Assembly (NCBI GenBank): GCA_951802425.1 | Contig: OX637796.1 | Location: 434,001-498,000, forward strand | Length of the DNA: 64,000 bases | Origin: Clavaria fumosa | Taxonomy: Eukaryota; Basidiomycota; Agaricomycetes; Agaricales; Clavariaceae | Direction of reading: 5' to 3' | Part shown: positions 43,644-55,892 of the stretch, in pieces | Layout of the letters: each line of letters starts with the position of its first letter | How positions within the stretch are numbered: position 1 is the first letter of the stretch | Program-made: the position numbers and the translations under genes | The notes under the pieces: generated by a model | Told to the model about the DNA's origin: nothing | The model's input: only the letters and a program-made list of their open reading frames with translations | The model's database searches: none

Positions 43644-44042
43644 TGTCAGACTTAGTCTCATGCTCACTCAACTTAACGTAAGGTCAATGATGACAATACT
43701 AACATAAGGGGAAAAGGGTACAAGTAAGAAAAGGACATAGTATATATAGTGAGTGCTTTGGGAGTCAGACTTAGTCTCATGCTCACACAACTTAACATAA
43801 GGTCAATGATGATGATACTAACATAAGGGGAAAAGGGTACAAGTAAGAAAAGGACGTAGTATATATAGTGAGCGCTTCGGGAGTTGCCAGCATTCCCACG
43901 CTCGGACCCTGTGCGTCACGTGATTTTCCCATTATATAATCCACCACCTGTTCGGGTCACGTGACTCGACTGCAATCTTCCCACAACTCTTTTGCAATCC
44001 TTTCTTGGCCTTTTCTGCCTGCTTATGTAAGCAATCCTGACA
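43644..44042 (-). repeat. Family D copy 2, 3' LTR with internal 119-bp duplication
   Basis: 399 bp. Units 43646-43764 and 43765-43883 are near-identical tandem copies of the LTR part from its outer end through the TATA box. Without one unit the LTR would be 280 bp, matching the 281-bp LTR of copy 1. Confidence 0.9.
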
Positions 44043-44053
44043 TCACCCCCCTC

Positions 44054-46120
44054 TTAAGGCTGGGCGTCTTGACCTGCCAACTTCGCCTTGTCAGGGTATT
44101 GCTGGAAGAAGTCCCGGAGCAACAGTGCAACATTAGTGAGGTTGCGACGAGGTTCCCAGGTGTTCTCCTCTGCAGGGTATCCCAACCACTTCACCAGATA
44201 CTTCACTCCCCGTCCAACCTTCTTGACATCAAGAATTGCCTCCACGTCATACTCCAAGTGGTCGTTGTCAATTGTGGGGGGTGGGGGTGGAGGCAAGTTC
44301 TGGGAAGGAAAAGAGGGGGCAATATATGGGGTGAGTAGCAACTCATTGAAAACCCAGTGAATGCGCCATGCTCGGGGGAGCTTGAGTCGGTATGCTGCTG
44401 GTCCAACCTTCCCTTCGATAGTGAAGGGTCCAGCCCGCTTGTTGTCAAGCTTCTTGGATGGTCGATCCATTTTCAGGTTCCGAGTATCCAGCCAGACTAA
44501 GTCCCCCTTCAAGTATTCACAACTCGGGTGCTTTCCCTTATCATAACTGGCCTTCATCACATCTGCCGCCTTCCCCATTGCTTCCCTGGCTGCTCTTCAG
44601 GATTCCATGAGCTTGGCCATCCACTCATCTGCTGCAGGGTTCACCTCAGAAGGCGGCCGGATACCACCGTCCCAAGGGTGCCATCCATACTCCAGATAGA
44701 AAGGTGTGAATCTGGTGGCTGAGTGCTCATGGTTATTGAGCGCGAACTCGGCTGTGGATAGCCACTCTGCCCAATCATCCTGCAGATGGTCAACATAGGC
44801 CTGGAGATACACTTCAACCTCCTGATTGACTCGCTCTGTCTGTCCATCTGTTTGTGGGTGGAATGCAGTGCTTGGGTTTGCTTTAACTGCTGGTTCGAAG
44901 AGTCCACGAGGCATTAGGAAAGCACAGCAGTGCTGATGTTCTGGCCAGACCTGCATCAATGGGAAACCTCCCTTCGCATCAATCTTGGAATAGATGGTCG
45001 CCCCCTTTAACACATCCACAGTGTCTTGGATGAGGGGGAGGGGGTACTTGTCTTTGATTAGATACGAGTTCAGCCTAGAGTAATCGATAATTGGCCACAG
45101 CTTGTTCTTCTCATGTTTGAAGAAGAAGGGGCTCACGTACAGGGACTTCGAAGGTCGGATTCGTCCAGAAGCTAGCTGCTCATCCACCCAGCAATTCATT
45201 TCCACCATCTCTTCTCGCATTAGAGAGTATAGTTTAGAGGAGAGGTGTCCAGGGTCTGTTTTAAACTCGATTTTGATATAAAAGTCAGGGCAGGAGTGGG
45301 GAAGCTCATCCCACTTTGCTTCACTAAAAACCAAAGGGTAGCAGCTGGGCCAATCAGGGGTAGGGCCAGTGTTAGGAAAATGGGTGTCCGGGATACTGGC
45401 TGAGGCCAGGGTACTTGCTTTCAGTGGAACTGAGGGTCGGGCAGGGAACCGGTGGCTGTGTGGGGAGGAGGCACAGGTGTTGGGGCAGTGGGTGAGCCTT
45501 ACTTCAGCTTTCACCCAGTCAATCTCTGGATCATGACACTTTAGCCAATCATGCCCAAGGATCACCATGGGGGACTGGGTCTTCCCTAGCAGGAAGTGGA
45601 TCCGCTCCTGGTGGTCGCCAACCATCATGAGCAGCTCCATCCCATACTGGATCTTACCATCCCTGTTCTGTGTTCCATCCACATTATACATGGTGATTGG
45701 ATTCAGCAAGGGAGATGTTTCCAATCCCACTTTTTTCGCCCACTCCAAGTCCATAAAGCAGTTGGTGCAGCCTGAGTCGACAAGGGCTTTCATAGTTGCC
45801 CCTTTGCCAGTGCTGAGAGCCTCCAGGTGCACCTGGATGGAGAGCTCTCAGGGCATACACAATAGGGTGTCCTTCAGCACCTCTGCAAGGCACTTCGTTG
45901 GCTCCACTTTGCTGCTAGTCCCCTTTTCTCTTTTCGGTATTTCACTCTTAGCAGTTTCCATTTCCGCTTTGTCCTTCACCTCAGCCCCAATCCAGGTGTT
46001 TCTCTGCTGCAAGATAGTGTATTTCGGGATACTAGCTGTGGGTACAGGGATGGGAGGGGGGCTGGGATATCTACTCCTGAGGCTCCAGTTCGGACTCACT
46101 GGGCCTCGTCTCCAAAATCC
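44054..46120 (-). pseudogene. Family D copy 2 pol, internally deleted
   Basis: Protease (LVDSGCTNCF near 45780), the start of reverse transcriptase, then from 44888 a direct jump into the integrase core (STAFHPQTDGQTERVNQ). It continues to the C-terminal chromodomain (about 44230-44090). A TGA at 45848-45850 (CGA in copy 1) and a stop near 44597 interrupt it. The deletion removes exactly 526 codons including YVDD, RNase H and the first two integrase aspartates, with TAACT at both edges in copy 1. Confidence 0.9.
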
Positions 46121-47097
46121 GGCTCCTCAACAGGAGCCCTTTTCTTGCTCTTGAGCAACTCCAGGCAGTCTCGGAGCAGCGCGATCTCATTCTCATAGTC
46201 CTCTGCACTACGTACCTGGCTTTCCACAGCGCGGACCTGCGGTCTCAGGATCTGCGGACATGTGTCCTGGAGCAGGCAATCTCTCACTATGTGACCAGCT
46301 TGGCCACATCGGAAGCAGGTGCGCAACACTCTGGGGGCACGGGCACGATCCACCACCATGGCATCACCGGCATTGGTGGGACGTGGCATGGTGGGCGGGG
46401 CAGGGGTGCGGGCCAGTGGCTGGGCCAGGAAGGGGCGGGGGGCTGGTGCGAGGTGGGTATGTTGAGGGAGGGGGCGGCTGGTTGCAGGCAGAGCAGGATG
46501 CACAGAGTTCTGCTGTGCGATGACTCCATCGAGGTGACGCTGATGAGCATCTAGCCTTTCTGCGAGTGCCTTCCACTGCACGTAGGTCTCTGGCATTGGC
46601 AAAACACCATAGACCTTTCCCACTAGTCTCCTGCTCAGGTTCGACTCCAGCCAATGGACCAGGATGTCCGAATTGGCCACTTCTGTCATCCCTGCTCTTC
46701 AGAACATCGTTTCAAACTTTGCAAAGAACTCCAGTGCTGTCATGGCACCCTGTTTCAACCCCGCAATGTCTGTGAGGGCAGTCGCACAGTCGTTCGGGTC
46801 ATCGAATGCTCGCTTCATCTCCTCCACAAATTCTGCCCAGGTTCCAACCTTGTTGTTACCCAGGATTTCCTCTCCCTTCATATTTGCCCATTCTGCAGCA
46901 AACCCATCTCCAGCAATTTTGCTGAGAGTGTAGAGGACATTTGCCAGGTCTGTGGCATAGATTATCAGATTCGCCATAAACAGGAGGCAGAGTGACCGGA
47001 GGAATGTACAGAAATTTCTTTTTTGCCCATCGAATGGGGCAACAAATAAATCCAGCCTTGTAGCATGGACTTCAGGCGGGGTGATGTGGTCAGCCAT
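46096..47097 (-). pseudogene. Family D copy 2 gag
   Basis: Same layout as 6949-7950: ATG at 47097, capsid domain, Pro-rich linker, CCHC knuckle (CFRCGQAGHIVRDC). A TGA at 46699-46701 replaces the CGA of copy 1 in a FRRAGM-type motif, cutting the protein after about 132 residues. The frameshift heptamer is conserved at 46114-46120. Confidence 0.9.
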
Positions 47098-47749
47098 CAC
47101 AGACCCTGGTGGTGGTGATGGGGTTTCGGGGACGTCAGTAATGGGGGAATCGGGGGGGAGCTGGGCTTGACCCGGTCTCGGTCATAGACGCTGTAAATAA
47201 AATTCCAGGCCTTGGGCACTCAGGATTTCTTCAATCTCTTAGCAGTCCTGTCCTCTCAGGCTGCTCTTTAGGTACTTAGGTACTTATAGAACTCTTATTC
47301 TTTAAAGCTGTTGCTAGTGTGGGGCCCAAATGGTGTCCCAGGTGGTTGCTCCACAACTCCTAATGAGTTGCCCATGCACCCTTCCGACAATGGTCACAGA
47401 GCAAGGGCCCTGTCCACTGGACCAGGAAACTACAGAAAGACTATGTAGAGGGCCTTTCCTTGCCCTGTACACTACACGATTCACTGGTACGTAGCTGTAA
47501 AACAAAGATCCGGGCCTTGGGCACTTGGTATCACTTGGGGAGGGTCACAGTAGACTTCCTCTGGGTCTGGTCACATGTATCTACACACAGTAAAAATTTT
47601 GTGCAGTTCTGTTACACACTGCAGGCAGGGTAAGGAAGAAGAGGATGAGGGGGATAAGCTGTGACAGAATGTGACAGTTTGAGATAGGGGTCCAGGCTAG
47701 CCGGGTTAGGACATGGGGCTAGGGTGGATTGGGTGTGATGTTAGTATTG

Positions 47750-48053
47750 TGTCAGACTTAGTCTCACGCTCACACAACTTAACGTAAGGTCAATGATGAT
47801 GATACTAACATAAGGGGAAAAGGGTACAAGTAAGAAAAGGATGTAGTATATATAGTGAGTGCTTCGGGAGTTGCCGGCGTTCCCATGCTCGGACCCCATG
47901 CGTCATGTGATGTGCTCAGACCTGTGTCATGTGATTTTTCCATTACATAATCCGCCACCCATTCGGGTCACGTGACTTGACCGCAATCTTCCCGCAACTC
48001 TTTTGCAATCCTTTCTTGGCCTTTTCCGCCTGCTTATGTAAGCACTCCTGACA
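47750..48053 (-). repeat. Family D copy 2, 5' LTR (304 bp)
   Basis: Retains the 24-bp segment missing from 8604-8884. Several CpG positions have become TpG or CpA; for example two of the TCACGTGA palindromes have decayed to TCATGTGA. The primer site ATGTTAGTAT (47738-47747) and its LTR complement (47802-47811) are intact. Confidence 0.9.
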
Positions 48054-48352
48054 CTTACCTCATGGACACCGCGCAGAGCTGCTACACCTCCCTCCTTCAA
48101 TTCAATGCCAAACATCTGGCCCTACACTCCTGGGAAGGATTCATCCATGAGTTTGGAGGGATGTTTGGAGTGGTTAACACACAGATTGAGGAGGACCAGA
48201 ACCTCTGTATGTTGCAAATGGGTGAAAATGAGCAGTTCTCAAACCATATTATATGCTTCGAGTCTTTCGCCTTTGAGTCCAACTGGAACTCTGCTGCTCT
48301 GCAATCAGATTTATATCGTTCACTGTCCACACGCATCAAAGAGGCCATGAAG
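48054..48352 (+). pseudogene. Family A copy 3 gag, right part
   Basis: Continues 43643 after the target duplication: LTDTAQS-type motif, then WEGFIHEFGGMFG and EAMK. Similarity ends at 48352, inside gag, at the start of unrelated sequence. Confidence 0.85.
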
Positions 48353-48946
48353 CACCCCCTTCAGCACACCCACCCCCTATCCAAAAGGCCTAGCCAATTT
48401 TGACTGATGCCCTTTTTATGGGCCCAGCCGATCATCGGCCGAGATATAGCTTTATAGGCTTGGCCGATCAACTTGATATACCAAAATCCTGCCAGGCATA
48501 TAGGGATCCCATGGTAGTGATGATACCCTTTCAAAAGGGCTGGCCGACACCCATTTTAGGAACCAGTGTAGAGAGTCTGAAGCACCCTATTCAAACATTT
48601 CTCTCACTTACATGACACATTAGATCAGAAAGCTGGGGATAAAGCATATGCACAAGATTAGGAAGCAAAGATCAGATATGCTATTTGATAGACATGTAAA
48701 TGACAAGGTCACCTGCATCATTTGAGACTCCTTATCATCTGAGACTCCTCCATGACAACTTAACATAGCTGGGTGAGATGAAAACAAATATCCCTTCTAA
48801 TAGGTCTTCAAAGGGTAGAAGCAAATGTACTGATCGAATATGCAATGGAGCCATTATAAACTAGAGTGAAATGTGGTTGTCACTTGATTCAGGATATTCT
48901 TTGGAAAAGGATGGCCTTAATATCCTTTCTGAAGAGTATTCTGAAG
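48353..48946. other. Non-coding stretch
   Basis: No coding frame found. Three short GGCCGA-containing motifs occur between 48420 and 48550 (GGCTTGGCCGATC type). Otherwise unremarkable. Confidence 0.4.
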
Positions 48947-49950
48947 AGTATTCAAATCCACTTTGAATATGTGTTCTAAAGGAGAATGTATTGTAATTGT
49001 TCAAATATGCAATGTAGAAGTTGTGCATGTGAGTCTGTTATCACACCTTGTGATTATATCATTTTGTGGCTGTGCCCGGGATCCTGGGTGTGACCATCAC
49101 ACTGTGACCAAATCTGCATCAGAGTATTCAAATCCACTTTGAATGTGTTCTAAAGGAGAATGTATTGTAATTGTTCAAATATGCAATGTAGAAGTTGTGC
49201 ATGTGAGTCTGTTATCACACCTTGTGATTATATCATTCTGTGGCTGTGCCCGGGATCCCGGGTGTGACTGTCACACTGTGACCAAATCTGCATCAGAGTA
49301 TTTAAATCCACTTTGAATATGTGTTCTAAAGAAGAGGAGAATGTATTAGTATTGTTCAGGATGAGCCTTTGTACATAAAAATAAGCCATTGTGATAAAGC
49401 AGTGGCGTTGTTGGGACGCAAGAAGTGATGGGTCAAGTGAGAAAATAACTTAGCTCACATGAGTCACTTGTCACGCATTGTGACTGTGACTTGCTGAGGC
49501 TGTGCCCGGGACCCTGGGCGTGACAGTTACACTGTGACCGTAACTCTCCATAAGAGTATCAAAATGTCCTTTGAATATGTGAGCCTTGTGTATTTTTTAA
49601 AGGGTGCCTGTCCAACCAATCAAACATCAATTGATTGGAAAGAGGTTCAATAGTGCCAAATAACCACATCTCAAATGACTGACTTTGGCTATCTCTTTGT
49701 ACAATTATCTTTGTACTTGTTTTAATCTACGGAAATTCCACAGCGGTCACATCTTACAGCCAGAGTGAAGCAATGAAGCACATCTTGATGCAAAATAACA
49801 TAGCTTTGCTCATGTGAATTGTGTGTTGGGAGATGTGACTGTGACTTGTTATGGCTATGCCCGGGATTACGGGTGTGACAGTCACGCTGTGACCATAGCT
49901 TTGCATCAGAATATCCAAATGCTCTCTGAATATGTCACATGTGTTCTGGG
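48947..49950 (+). repeat. Degenerate satellite array, unit about 175 bp
   Basis: Unit 1 (48947-49122, 176 bp) and unit 2 (49123-49296, 174 bp) are nearly identical. At least two more diverged units follow. Each contains a GGCTGTGCCCGGGAT-CTGGGTGTGAC core (near 49067, 49242, 49499 and 49853) followed by a TCACACTGTGAC inverted motif. No coding frame spans them. Confidence 0.8.
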
Positions 49951-50263
49951 TAAGAGAAGAATGTATTGGTATTATTGACTAGGAAAAGCTGACTAACGTC
50001 AGCAGAACCCTTGCTTGAATATCTTTGCATAAATTTGATACAACTATGGCTCACAATTATGGTACCAGACGATGTCAAATAGTCATGCTGGTCCACAGGC
50101 TGCACCAAGCACTCAGATGCAGTAGGATGGCAGATGCATAGGTTGCGAACAACGCTGTATTTTCCAAAAGATTACCCACTCATAAAGTTAGTGTGGCTGT
50201 GCTGATGCTGTGATAACAGATGTCACATAGTGTGACTGTCGCATACACTTTTGTCGATATCCA
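49951..50263. other. Spacer upstream of the Ulp1-like gene
   Basis: No gene seen. It may hold the promoter of the downstream plus-strand gene; no TATA box is convincing. Confidence 0.4.
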
Positions 50264-52014
50264 CCATGTCTGCCCCAATCATCCTTCCTTGTGCTGCTGT
50301 CCATGTGGGTGGAAACACCAGCAACCCCAAATCCTTGGTTGCCTCATTTCAAGTCCAGGGTGCCATGTAAGTACTTTTGTTCTTGTCCATTCAATCTCCT
50401 AACTGAGTTGTGAAAGGGCCGCAATGACTTTGACAGGCGTGGGGTTTCCCCAAGTACAAGTTCACTTAGAAAGGGATTCATTGGCTTGTAAAGTGAGTCT
50501 CCCCAAACTGCAGGATAGGCATTACTAATGACATTAGATGAGTCACCCTGATAAGAAAGGGCGTCACGTGGTCATGGTCCTCCATGTCAATCTGGTTCGA
50601 CCTTTGAAACCTCAATTAGCACAGTTCTGGGGCAAGACTAAAGGTATGTACTTTTGAAAGCTTTCTCTATGTGTCTGAGAGGATCCAGGATGTGTACTGT
50701 TTCCAAAACTATTTCTCCTTTTTGATCAAGAATCAAGTCTCTGGAGTCAACAAACATACGAAGCGTTTGTTCAATCTGTCAAGCCTAACTTTCCGGGAGA
50801 CACATGGCAATATCTTAGGTATGTGGCTTGTTTTGAAAGCTAAATTTCAACATTAATGATTCGCAATATCATAAGACCTGAGGAATCCGAAGCTGCATGG
50901 GTATCTGGTGGGACAACATCAGGGTAGATCAATAACCTCATGTAATCAATATATTTGACATATTTTTCTCATTGTAGTGTTGGGAGCACACATGTGCTTC
51001 TAGGTCCAGTTCAATTGAAAGACATTGAACTTGACCAACTCAAGGCTGGTGAATGGATAGGAGGAGATATTGTCAACTTTGCACTTCAGTATGTCCACCA
51101 ATGTTCAATTGTTAACAATGCTCAAGGTGGACAGAGAGACATACAAAGAATTGGAAACAAGGACATCTGGAATATGGCTCGCAAATACATATTTCCTTCC
51201 AGTACTGAGGTAATTTCACACCTTAATGATGTGGGTGAAAGCTGATCATTTATTAGAAGAAAGGATAGCACCAGAGATATTATTGCATGGCTTCCAGAAT
51301 CTGCGCACAAATGCAGATACTGGATTATTCCTGGGTTCAGTGAGGAGCTGTACATGGCTGATATCTTGTTGGAATTTATGGGGATGCTATACCTATTACA
51401 GGAAGCATTGGTTTACCATAATTGTGGCAAACCCAGGCCATTGCTTTCTAGTCAATCAGCCAGATGGACTGGGGATGGTGAGTGTACCATTTCTTGCAAT
51501 ATTTTTGGTACTAACATCTTTACAGTACCATTGTCATACTTGACAGCTTTTTTCATGACAGGGTGCATTCCAAAGACACAAAGGCAATCCAAGACCTCTT
51601 CCGAGAGCTTGGGCATCAACAGGGCCTAAAGTACACCAAGGACCCAAAGGTTATCCAACCAAGGGTTTGTGGCAAATTGTGCAAAAAAGGGTGCTTCATA
51701 TATTTTCATATGCTCTTGCTTTAGGTTCCAAGACAGAACAATGGAGATGATTGTGGCATATATGCGATCCATTTTGCAAGGCTGTGGTTGCATGAAGGTG
51801 ACAGATTAATGGATGTGGTGCTGGTAATTGGATATTTCTTTTCTTCTTTTAATGTCATTTCAACATCCCTTAGAACCCCTTGATGTCTCTACAAGACATT
51901 GAACGAGCATGGAAGTGCTGGAGGATTGGTGGGCTTCGGACAAGGCTACGAGAAGAGATCCTCACCGTTGCAGAGAAGAGTTGGTTTGAGCAGGAAAAAC
52001 AAAGCATAGTCTGA
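50264..52014 (+). pseudogene. Ulp1-like (C48) cysteine protease associated with the KDZ transposon
   Basis: A multi-exon gene with short GT-AG introns. Readable exons: about 50546-50642, 50682-50818, 50878-50925, about 50978-51210, about 51265-51477, then several short ones to TGA at 52012-52014. The start is uncertain; the ATG at 50264 is a candidate. The protease triad can be traced: His in KHWFTIIVANPGH near 51410, Asp in ILDSF near 51545, and the Gln/Cys motif QNNGDDCGIYAI at about 51733-51768. Frame changes near 51370 suggest decay. Proteases of this kind remove SUMO-like modifiers, and KDZ elements of basidiomycetes often carry one. A partial duplicate lies at 39644. Confidence 0.7.
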
Positions 52015-52177
52015 TTGCCATTTACAGGCCTTTCTTCTTGTAATTCTACTTCCACTGGAATTTTATTGTATCTTGTATTTGTATTACTCTAACACTTTGC
52101 AACATAGAAGTGGCATATGTGAGTTTTTCTGTCGCCCAATCACATGACACAACACTTTGTCCACTGCAACCTCTGCC

Positions 52178-55100
52178 ATGCCAACCACTAAACGAAAAGA
52201 ACATGCCCAGGAGGTTGAATTTGTTTCAATTTACAATAAACGACTGTGGAAATCCTTTTTAAAGTCTCGAAATGTCTACAAACAACCTGCTCAACCATAC
52301 AATGTTCTACATAGCAAGCTGCGGTCTGAAACCTGTTCCAATGATTCCCTACTCCCCCAAACACCCCCTAGCAAGGCCGAACAGACTCTGCCCTTTACAT
52401 TTAATGCAGATGGTGACCCTGAGTGCATACTGGATTCTGATGCCCAACGGATTTCACATAAGAAAAAGCAAGGAAAGGTGAGGACTCCAGGTTGTTCTCT
52501 GTATGCTGAAGTATCTGAAAATGTACACATTCAGACTCAGAATGAATTCCTTGAGGATTGGCTTCCTTTAAGAACAGCCTACCTGAGGGAAATCTTGGAA
52601 TTAGAAGCTCCACTCCCTTCCAAAATTTGCCAGGTCTGCAATCAGAACAACTTCAAGTTTCGATGCCGCAATTGTTTCTATCGGCCTGCAACTTGCTCCT
52701 CATGCTGCGCCAAATCTCACATCAATATCCCATTCCATTCCATTGACGTTTGGAATGGAGTTTGTTTCCTGCCATCTGATCTCCTACATGTTGGACTGGC
52801 AATTCACTTAGGGCATCAAGGCTCACCATGTCCAGAATTCAAAGAGGAAGGGTACAGGGAGAAGGATCAATGTGAGCAAGATACCAGAAATGAACCTAAT
52901 TTGGATAGGCCGGGTGCAAGTCTGCTTCTAGTTGTACACTCAAATGGAGTGTGCCGACGGAGCATCTATTACTGCCAATGCTCAAATGCTCCTTCCCACC
53001 ATATACAGCTGCTTCAACACCATCTGTTTCCTGCCAGCTTTACAAAACCTCAAACAGTGTTCACATTTGAAGTCCTTGGTCACTTCTATATTGAGGCTAT
53101 GGAGTGTAAAACCTCAGCAGGCGCTTTTTACTCCAAACTAAAGAGATTTACCTCAAATGCCTTCCCAGACACTGTACCAGTTAGTATCCTTCTCCTCTCC
53201 TTTTCCCTCCATTTGTATTGACAAGCTGCTGACATTAGGATTGATACCGTGAACTAATGAGAGTATCTCGTCAATGGCGAGACTTGACAAATAGAAAACG
53301 ATTTGGTTTTGGGCATGACTTGGATAGGAAAACAGGAAATGGGGACCTAGCACTGTTTTGTCCTGCTTGCCCTCAACCTGGCATTAATCTTCCTAACAAC
53401 TGGCAAAGTCAACCAGATCAGTAAGTCTTGTTTTCACTGAATGCATGCAAACTCTGATAAAGAAATGCCAGATGGCTTTTCCGCAGATCCCTGGTTGTTG
53501 ACAGAAATTTCTCAGCAGAACACTTAAAAATGCGAAGAGCAGAGAAAGATGTTAGGTTAGCAAATGGAGAGGCATATATTGTAGAGGAGGTGAATTATCA
53601 ACATCACCTCTCTGAGGGCTTAGAGATTCGAGATGTAGGTGTCTAATTTGGACTGGTCACCTGAGATTCACTCCTACAACAGAAATCAAAATGCTCAAAT
53701 CACAGGGCTATAAGCCAGTCAAATGCTCACTCAAGTCACCTGGAAGCCACAGGAATAGGGGCATGTGCCTGCTCACAGCATGGGTGTTTTGTGCCACATT
53801 CTGTGGTTGATTTCCAGAAGGGCGAGTGGTGAGCTGAAAATGTCTGTATATTTGAATTTGGTTGCAAATACTTGTTGCTTTGTCTTCCAGTCACATCAAC
53901 ATTGACTATGCAATTTGCCAAGCTATCAAATATAGGACAGAAGGGATGACAGAGACTTTAGTCATCTATGATATCTGTTGTCAGTGGATTCGCAATTTCG
54001 ACAAGAGGGTCCAGGGGAGCCAGTATCTGTCTGTGCCCCCTTCAACAACAATCATACCTGCAGTGGGTAAATTTCACTTGGGGGCACACATTCGTTCCTG
54101 TTTCCCACTGTTCTCCTTGAACTTTGTTCATGGTGCTGGCCAACAAGATGGAGAGATTTTGGAGACTCTGTGGTCAAACCTGAACAAGGTCTCCAGCAGC
54201 ATACGGGCCATGAGCAAGGCACATCGCCACAAAGTATTGGATGACTATATGCGAGACTCAAACTGGAAGAAGATGGTGGGGATTGGTGGGTATCAAAATT
54301 TCCTAAGTGAATTTGGGATAACTGAATATGCAATCTAGTGAAGGCCCTCCTGGCGAAGTACAACGCTGCAACAGAAGGTCTTCGACAAACCAAGATTGCA
54401 TTCAATGATTTGAATGAAGGGATTGGATCAGAAGCAAGGGAAGAATGGATGAATTTAGAGCAGATTGCTTTGCAAAATCGAGGGGAAGCCCTCAAAATAT
54501 ATGATATACAACTAGAAAAGAGTGAGTTTCTATTCCTCACTTCATCACTAGAGATGGAAATCTGAAAATTTCAATATGAAGCACCAACTCTTGCAGATAT
54601 CAGGCTAACTCTCTCAGCTAGGGAAAAAGAAACTGGATTACCTTCGGGGATTACATCATTCCTGACTCAAGGCATGGATCTGGAACATATTCAGTAAGTG
54701 ACATTCAAGATGCTAAGCCTACACACATGCCAATGAGCCTCCAGATGTTCAATTGACCTAACCCTGAAGAGGAGACTCACAGCAGCTCAGAAGCAAAGCA
54801 TTATTGATAAACAGAATGCACTTCAATCCAAAATTGAAAATTTCAACCAATGAGTCTATACTGTTCTGGGAGATTTCGAGTGGGATGACCAACACCAGGA
54901 GACCATGCCAGAAGACACTGGACCTATAGAAGAAACACAGGATGATCCTCAGGATGGTGACGTGGAAGACCTGGACATGGACAAGCAGAATTGCATACAG
55001 AACAGGCTTTGGATGCCTTCTACGTTTGGCCACGACTTCTGCTTGAAAAATGGGTGGGAAAAATTTGTGGATCAAGAAATACAGCTGCGGGTGGTACAAG

Positions 55101-55781
55101 CAGAGGAGTCACTTGAAGGGCTCAGACTAGCAATTGGACACAAGTCATTGCTTTACAAGATACGAATTCGAAAATCCAAAACCCAGGCAAGCAAGACCAG
55201 GAGCCGCTTAGAACTCCTCCAAGTGAATGACAAGATCAAGGAGTATACTGGGAGGTACAAGTGTGCTAGGGCTGCCTTGATAAGCCTGGGAGCACCTGCA
55301 CATGTACTTGAGAAGTTTCAAGTTCTCCAAGACACGGACTTGAAAGTTAACACAGATGTGGCAGAGGAAAACCGGATTGGGCAGCGAAATGATGTATTAC
55401 CCTGGTTCTGGAGGATTGGGACTGGGGGGAATGCTGGGAACCCTTTGATGAATGAAAGTGAGTTCTTCGATATGTTAACTTCCTCATATGTTTCTATGCT
55501 GACTGAAATAAGTATTGAGGGTGAACTGGCTGAGAGCAAAGGCTCGATATGACAGGTGGGAAGAAGAGATGTTATTGGTGAGACACGAAATGACATGGGC
55601 ATTGGCATGGTATTCACACCAACAAAGGGAATGGGAGAGGAGGAGAGTCTGGGCAGAAACACAGTGCTTGCATGGTCACAGAAGCTATGCTGAGAAGCAG
55701 GCTATGGTATGGAGGTGGATGAGGGAGGCTGCATCTACTGCCTGGGGTGATATTTTGAGTCTATCACAAGTCAAATCTTAG
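52178..55781 (+). pseudogene. KDZ-type DNA transposase with N-terminal cysteine cluster
   Basis: ATG at 52178, 164 bp after the protease gene. The first long exon (to about 53179) contains the CxC-type cluster typical of KDZ transposases (CQVCN, CRNC, CSSCC motifs at about 52627-52715). Later exons carry the catalytic RNase H-fold: VVDRNFSAEHLKM near 53490, GACACSQHGCFVPHSVVDF near 53757, YDICCQW near 53969, GKFHLGAH near 54067, and the Glu in GEILETLWSNLN near 54150. A Glu/Lys-rich coiled-coil tail runs to the TAG ending at 55781. Defects: TGA at the exon start near 53243 and a frameshift near 54333. It would move DNA by cut-and-paste; this copy looks inactive. Confidence 0.85.
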
Positions 55782-55892
55782 CTAGCCACATCAATTGTGG
55801 GGATACAAAGCACTGCAATTTCACCCAGACAGGAGCTCTTTTCCTGGAGTTCAACAACAGTGATGAAGTGACCAGTTTCTATATAAATGTAC

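Larger units (their letters stand above)
43644..48053 (-). mobile_element. Family D chromovirus copy 2, internally deleted
   Basis: Starts TGTCAG at 43644, ends CTGACA at 48053 and is flanked by a perfect 5-bp duplication CTTAC (43639-43643 and 48054-48058) in A copy 3 gag. The left LTR contains a 119-bp duplication, pol lacks 1578 bp, and gag and pol have CGA to TGA stops. It is non-autonomous. Confidence 0.93.

Noticed and set aside
48947..49296. CRISPR-like regular repeats
   Set aside because: Units are 174-176 bp and contiguous without short repeat-spacer structure; eukaryotic satellite-type DNA.
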